DNA of 64,000 nucleotides from Meandrina meandrites. Taxonomy: Eukaryota; Cnidaria; Anthozoa; Scleractinia; Meandrinidae. Shown piece after piece: positions 58,530-64,000 of the stretch (the first letter of the stretch is position 1; the number at the start of each line of letters is the position of its first letter). The stretch spans positions 32,225,991-32,289,990 of the forward strand of contig OY855906.1 of assembly GCA_963693305.1 (NCBI GenBank). The letters are read 5' to 3'. A program made the translations under genes and the position numbers. The notes beneath the pieces are model-generated. The model made no database searches, was not told the origin of the DNA, and worked only from the letters and a program-made list of their open reading frames with translations.

Positions 58530-60230
58530 ACACATTCTTAACCCCTCATTCATCTTCATCTGATTCTCCCCTGGGATGTCAGTCCCATCAAAAGGTTGTT
58601 GCTACTCCCAGCATTATAATAATTATTATACCTATAAATAATTTGTATTTTTAATCATTGCAATGATAATTTTAATCTTAGATTTAATTTATAACTTGAC
58701 ATCTGTTTCTCGCAGCAGTTTAATTACCTGTTTCATTCGTACACCCGGGTGGAGCTTGCCATTGTGACAGTATTAAAGTGTCTTATACCCTATTCACACC
58801 AAAAAAAATTGTTTAGCCAGATTTAACAAATTAAAATGAATTTGAGAGACTGAATTTTTAATAGGGTTCAAGTAAGCTCTAGCTTGTGTTTTCATTGTGC
58901 TAAGTTTTAAGTCAACAAACATCATTCAGCAAATCCAGCAAAGAAAATAATTTTAAACCATGTTCAACTAAACAGCTTTTGGACGTTGTTTTAGCTTTGG
59001 TGTGAATAGGGTATTACCCAAAAACAAAATGGATTGAGCCTTGCCAGGGCTCAAACCCTGGGACTGCTGGATCCACATCCCAGCGCACTAACCAGAACAG
59101 CCATTTTGTTTTGCTTTCTTTTTTAAAAAAAATGTTAAAAAAACTTTCTTTTTTGAAAATCGTATGTTAAAATGTTGATATTTCACTCATAAAAATGAAA
59201 ATTACTCTGACATTAATTTAATTTGACAACATGTAGCCAAATATCTAGAGTTTGTGTTGAAATTATATGTATATTGAGATTATAAACAATCTTGTTTGGT
59301 TTGATGTAGCTTTACATTTTCCAACTCTGTGGAGTACAAATATTGCTCAAAAAGACTACCTCCATTTTATTTTGCTTTCTTTTTTAAAAACATTATCTTG
59401 AGTAGCTGGATGGGATGCCAGTCCACCACAGGGTTACCCTCGGGAGTAAATTCCGTGATATCCAAGGTGGTCGAGGAACCTTTTAAAGACGTTTAAGGTC
59501 GTCAATCTGAAAAAATGACAGGAACCTTAATCGTATTTGTTATTTCTATTTCTGAGTTATTTACTTGAAAACAGTAATGCCATATATTGCCAGTTAATTT
59601 GTTATTATAAAATTGGTACCTCCTAGCGGTGAAAATGCATTTGGGCCACCCCCACAAAATGCTTTTGTTTTTTTTGAAAATTTCTGACGAGCACGCCCGT
59701 CATTTTTTTTAGGGGAGTTCCTCCCCCGGGGCACTCAATTTGGAGTCCAGTGTACTAACCATTTACTAGTAAGGCCACCATTCCTGCCCATTATATACAG
59801 CGATACTACCCAGGGGAGGAAGGCACTCTTTTTTTTTTACACGGGGAGGCTCCCACCCCCCCCCCCCCCCCCCCCATGGTCCAAGCTGTTACCCTTTCAT
59901 ATATGATTTTTGACAGCAAATAGTAGCCCATTGACATACCTTTTGGGCCAAGGTTCCTGTTATAACAACTCGGTCAAAATGGCGGCCGAAAAATTATAAG
60001 GATTTGTATGAAACATTTTAGATAAAATTGATATCGAAAGAAAATAGTAATAAAATACAGTTAAATATTATTTAAGGTGACCCGCGGCTATTTGTTGGGA
60101 ACGGAGGTGCTCTTTTCTAAACCGAGTTTTGGGCGTGTAAACCTCAACCGATTTAGATTGTAAATTTTAAAATATTCATTTTTTTCGAATAAAAAAAATA
60201 TATTCCAATTTTTTTTTCTTTTATTTTTAA
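58530..60230. other. Spacer with SINE remnants and a poly-C tract
   Basis: Fragments resembling SINE ends: GGGCTCAAACCCTGGGAC at 59048 (an inverted B box), GATGGGATGCCAGTCCACCA at 59408, and GGAGTCCAGTGTACTAACCA at 59742. Poly-C at 59858-59874. A nearby ACCCTATTCACACC repeat flanks (58795 and about 59010, inverted). No gene. Confidence 0.5.
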
Positions 60231-60232
60231 GG

Positions 60233-61208
60233 AACGATTGACCGACCGACCGACCGACCGACCGAGTGATTCGCGCTCGCTAACTTAACTCCTATTTGCA
60301 TTCTGTAAAATAGTCGTAAAAAGGAGTGATCCCTCCCTCCCTACACACCAAACAGAAATGTCTAGTAAGATATATTTACTTGCACCTTGTCTGTAACTGT
60401 GCAATTGGTGGTCGGTCAGTCGTAAACTTACGCTTGTAATTCCGCTGACTATTACGTTATTCACGCAATATAATTATCAAACAGAATTTAATTTTCAAGA
60501 GCTTAGGCAACGCTTACGCTAAACACGGAAGGAACAAATCAATAGAGAGCAGGGTATTAGTAAAATTTGATAATACAGGTTAGAAATCGCTCGCACCTCG
60601 TGCACGTGGCATAAGAAGCGTCATTATTCTTATCTAGCCATATCTTGCAATAGTTTTACTAATTCCAAAAATAAACTCAAAAAGTTTGAATGACACACGA
60701 GAAATATAATTATACACCCATACAGTGCCCCAACTGATATTAAAAAAAGTGTGAAGGAAAATCGGTCGGAAGAGCAACTTTTCAGAGATTCGGCAAGTGT
60801 CACGCCAAAAGACCAGAAACTACGGGAGTCACGTGAAGTCTGTCTTCTTGATCTGTTAAGTCTTGATCACGTTAAGTCTGTCTGCGACGCAGGCTAGACC
60901 GTGTTGCGGTTTGGTAAATAATCCCCATTTAATTATATAATTCATTCATTTTCCGAGTTATATATAATTAAATGGCGCAAAGCCAATTAAAAAAAAGCTA
61001 GAAGCACTCGCGGGAGTGCACGTAGTTTCAGCTATGTTTTGTTAGTAACAATTTTAGACTCCCAAACTATCTATACATATTTATTTTACCTCTATAAAAC
61101 CGCCACTTACATAGATAACAATGCAGTATTTCATCCACAACGATAAGTATTGCATGTCGTCTTTTTTTTAAGAAGACTATTGATTTATCTAGAAGTTTTG
61201 TTGTTTGT
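60233..61208. repeat. Second duplicated module, copy B
   Basis: Partner of 19035-20092, including a shorter (CGAC)n tract. It shows the empty site for the 4.5-kb element (TTGATTTATCTAGAAG). Confidence 0.7.
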
Positions 61209-61470
61209 TAGACTGATCACAGCCCTCTATTTTTTTTTTTTTTTTCGTGTGTTTTCGATCGATGAGCGCGCGGTGAGAACGGCGAGAGAACTGGACGCCA
61301 GCGCAAAACGGAAGAAGCAAAGGGGTGGGGGCGGAGAATGAAAAAATTTTTTCCTTTCGCTCGCTTCCCGCCCCCCTCCCCCAGCGCGCTAGTGCTTGTG
61401 CTCCGCGCTTGCTTCGTTCATGTTCGTTTGCTTTTCTGCGTTGAAAAATCGAGAGGCTGTGGACAGTCTA
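61209..61470. mobile_element. MITE with 9-bp TSD GTTGTTTGT (Mutator-like)
   Basis: Ends TAGACTGATCACAGCC and inverted TAGACTGTCCACAGCC. GTTGTTTGT is directly repeated at 61200-61208 and 61471-61479. The paralogous place at 24600-24625 has a single copy and no element. A relative is at 3955-4146. Confidence 0.75.
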
Positions 61471-61499
61471 GTTGTTTGTTTGTTCTGAATTTTGCTCAA

Positions 61500-62745
61500 A
61501 AAATACGAGAGCAAGTTTTTGCATATTTAAATGCGCGGTAATTGTAAATCAGTGCAGTGTCAATTTTATTTCCGTTTACGAGTCATTCTTCGTGTGTCAT
61601 TTATTTCAGTTTAAAGTCACAAAAGCAGGCACATTTGCGAGGGAAGGCCATTTCTCCGGAATTTCCTGACGATTTTGATCAAGGGAACTCTCATGGGAAG
61701 TATTTACTAAGTGATGAACAGAAAAATTGCATCAAAAAGTGGAAGTATTTCCAAAATATCACCTCCCCTTGGTCTTTCGCGAGTGTTTGCCCACATCGCA
61801 AAACGTAATCGATGCGAAGAAATATCGACTGCAAGCTCGCAAACCTCATTGGGCCCAAACACATCGGACTCGTCAATAAAAGATCGACTGCTGCGTCCCC
61901 GTCCTATCGGCATCACATCTGCTGTCACGGACTTACTTTTTCACTTACTTACAGAAACGTTGACAAAGAGGTTTCGCCTTAACGAAGCTGAAACCACCCC
62001 CCAAAAAAAAACAATCGCAGGCACATAATATTGTTTTTTTTTCTGTGTTTGTTCTCGTGTCCCTTCAGTCCTGTCCTCGATTTCTTTATTTCACGATTCC
62101 AGTGTTTCATGTTTCCGTTCCTGTTGTGGCGAGAAGTCTGGGCTCTAGTTCTTCCGCTTTCATTTCAAGTACTTTCAGTTGGATGGCATAGAAGTCTGAA
62201 ATTTACTTCAGTGGTCTTCAATGTCTTCAGTAGAGGTAAGGAAAAATGAAAATAGCGTGTTAAAGGGACGGTATAGTAATGATTAGTGCAGACTGCTATA
62301 AGATAAAGAAGTAGAAAGCGTTAATTCCTCACTTGCCGCCATTGCCCAAGGAAGACAAAAACAATGGCCCGCGAGGCAGACACAGACCTCTCAAGTCTCA
62401 CGATTTCGCGTTTCTCAGTTCAATTTCACGGCCTCACGATGAGACACAAAAATCACACGATAAATAGAGCTACAAGCTTTAGGACACAGTTTCCTTGTAA
62501 GTCGTTTTTGGCCTGCTAAGGTGATTGTCTAGTGCCAATTCTGTACAAATACACAGTTAGTGAAGGTATTTCAAAATGGCGGACATTGTGTGTGAATATT
62601 CATCAGGCAAAGAAGAACTTCTCGTGGTTCAGTCTCACAGAGAAAAGTACTTGAAACAGACACTTTCTCGTGATTAGCATCTGCTTTTAGTTGGCTTTGT
62701 CTGCCGGTCAATCAATCCAGATTTTTACTGTTCTTGTAATGCACT
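61500..62745. repeat. Duplicated upstream module, copy 3
   Basis: Full-length copy including the donor CAGTAGAG/gtaagg at 62235. It ends at TTTTTACTGTTCTTGTAATG, after which unrelated sequence starts. The zinc-finger body, if present, is outside or lost. Confidence 0.75.
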
Positions 62746-64000
62746 AGTCATTTGTTTCCCCCGCCCCCCCACCCCCGCGACATGCGGGGACTTTGTCGGG
62801 CAATAGCGGGGGAATTACCGCAGCTTTGCGATGATTTTATGCCCAGACCCCCAGGGACTTTACCTCAAATTTGCCTGACCTAAAATACCCCCGGGAAACC
62901 CCGGGGAAATTTTCAAAAACAAATTTCTACATAATGACACCGGGCCCGAAATTGCGACCGATACGGTCGCCAATGCGACTAACATTTCACCCTTGGCGAC
63001 TAAAAATTCTGGTTTAGTCGCCATTTTGGCGACTACATTTCTTTGTGTTGACGATGAATAATGGTCATTTTCTCAAACATTTTGTCCTTCCAGAAAGTTA
63101 TATCGGAAGATCTTTGCTTCTAAAACGTTCAAACTGAGAAAAGAAGTCAATCCATCCTTTTCCTTTGCTGTATAAAAAGATTCTGTCACATCAGAAGTCC
63201 ATAACTAGAAGTCTACATCTGGTATTGGGGCGCGTGCTATGTCTTTCGCGTGTAGGCTATTTTTAGAAACTGATGTCTCGCGAGAAAATGACGTAACCCA
63301 CTATTTCGACACGATTGGAGTTCTAAGTTGCGGCCGAATATTTTGGAAAGTGGCAGGTGAAATAAATCAAATCACATCAAAACACTTGACAGGCCATTCT
63401 CTTTAATTGTCACATTTCGACAGAAGTAGTATCGTAGAGAGTGATTTCAAACGTCTGTTCAGTGGCATTTGAAGGCGAGTGAAAAAGCAACCCGTCGCCG
63501 GGTTTCCGTAGACAAACTCACAAAACAAACAGGTCGACTTTTTATAATTTACGAGAGAATTTATGAACAGAAGTTCCCCGAACTTTTAGTAGTTAAGTGT
63601 GTCTTTATTTTGTACAGCATATCCTGGTGTTAAAATACTGAACAACATACACAACACAATAGCTGCACACTGCGAAGTGCCTGAGAAGCACAACTTGAAT
63701 TAAACTTTTGATGGATGTGAATGAAATCATCATTGTTCGATGAATTAAACTCGTATTTCTATTCATATTAAAACAAGTACATTACCTTAGTCAGTCTTTT
63801 GTTTTCATGCCGTCCTTATAATTCCAAAAACATGCGAAACTCGCCAAACAAATGCCAAACTCGCCAAACAAATGACTAGTGCATAATGCACTAGTCATTT
63901 GTTTCCTCCGCCCCCCCCCCCCCCCCCCCACCCCCGCAACATGCGGGGACTTTGTCGGGCAATAGCGGGGGAATTACTGCAGCTTTGCGATGATTTTATG
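62742..64000. repeat. Block flanked by 110-base direct repeats, open at window end
   Basis: TGCACTAGTCATTTGTTTCC then C-rich sequence and GCGGGGACTTTGTCGGGCAA occurs at about 62742 and again at 63888, in the same direction. Between them is a TTGGCGACTAAAAATTCTGG-type motif (GCGAC repeats at 62960-63035) seen in dispersed repeats. No gene recognised. The second copy is cut by the window edge. Confidence 0.6.

Noticed and set aside
61150..62249. Frames in the right-hand module and MITE
   Set aside because: Conserved only as repeat DNA between module copies; frames are not maintained.

Overview
This window looks like nuclear DNA of an invertebrate animal, most likely an anthozoan cnidarian (probably a stony coral). 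The evidence is an AT-rich composition, spliced genes, tRNA-derived SINEs, many TIR transposons, a LINE, and protein families I associate with cnidarian genomes. The species assignment is inference; no search was run.

Layout. (1) 1-7.6 kb holds a ten-exon minus-strand gene that runs off the left edge, with one internal frameshift; it resembles an expanded, uncharacterised cnidarian family with a possible RNase H/DDE-like C-terminus. (2) 9.8-17.6 kb is copy 1 of a segmental duplication ending in an intact 10-finger C2H2 gene. (3) 19-27 kb is an upstream duplicate module invaded by a 4.5-kb TIR element (3-bp TSD) and a truncated LINE. (4) 27.0-43.98 kb is a tandem array of about 685-bp units ending in a hairpin plus CTTG. 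This array sits inside a dispersed duplicate module and is itself interrupted by a 9,927-bp element (30367-40293). (5) 44-51 kb is copy 2 with a 15-finger gene. (6) 52-58.6 kb holds two more paralogues, one a pseudogene and one split by a hAT-like MITE. (7) 60.2-62.75 kb begins another copy of the duplicated unit, followed by a direct-repeat-flanked block cut by the window edge.

The most interesting object is the 9.9-kb element. It has 935-bp, almost identical terminal inverted repeats, termini AGTAGTATACC/GGTATACTACT, and an exact 6-bp target duplication CAAAGG. Its insertion point can be read because neighbouring array units preserve the same site. Long TIRs, AG start and 6-bp TSD are Polinton/Maverick-like, but I see no PolB, integrase or capsid gene. 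Instead it carries a minus-strand set of small genes: GRF-type zinc protein, DEDD-like exonuclease-fold protein, C2H2 plus acidic protein, coiled-coil CxxC protein, Pro-rich protein, and a 59-aa MGxxxS/Cys/acidic protein. Several have a repeated promoter module made of the palindrome AACCGGTT (the known Grainyhead/CP2 site) followed by a TATA box. It may be a non-autonomous or virus-derived cargo element.

The window records layered events: ZNF-unit duplication, then independent insertions of SINEs, MITEs, the LINE, the hairpin array and the long-TIR element. Paralogous empty sites inside the same window allow several insertions to be defined to the base.
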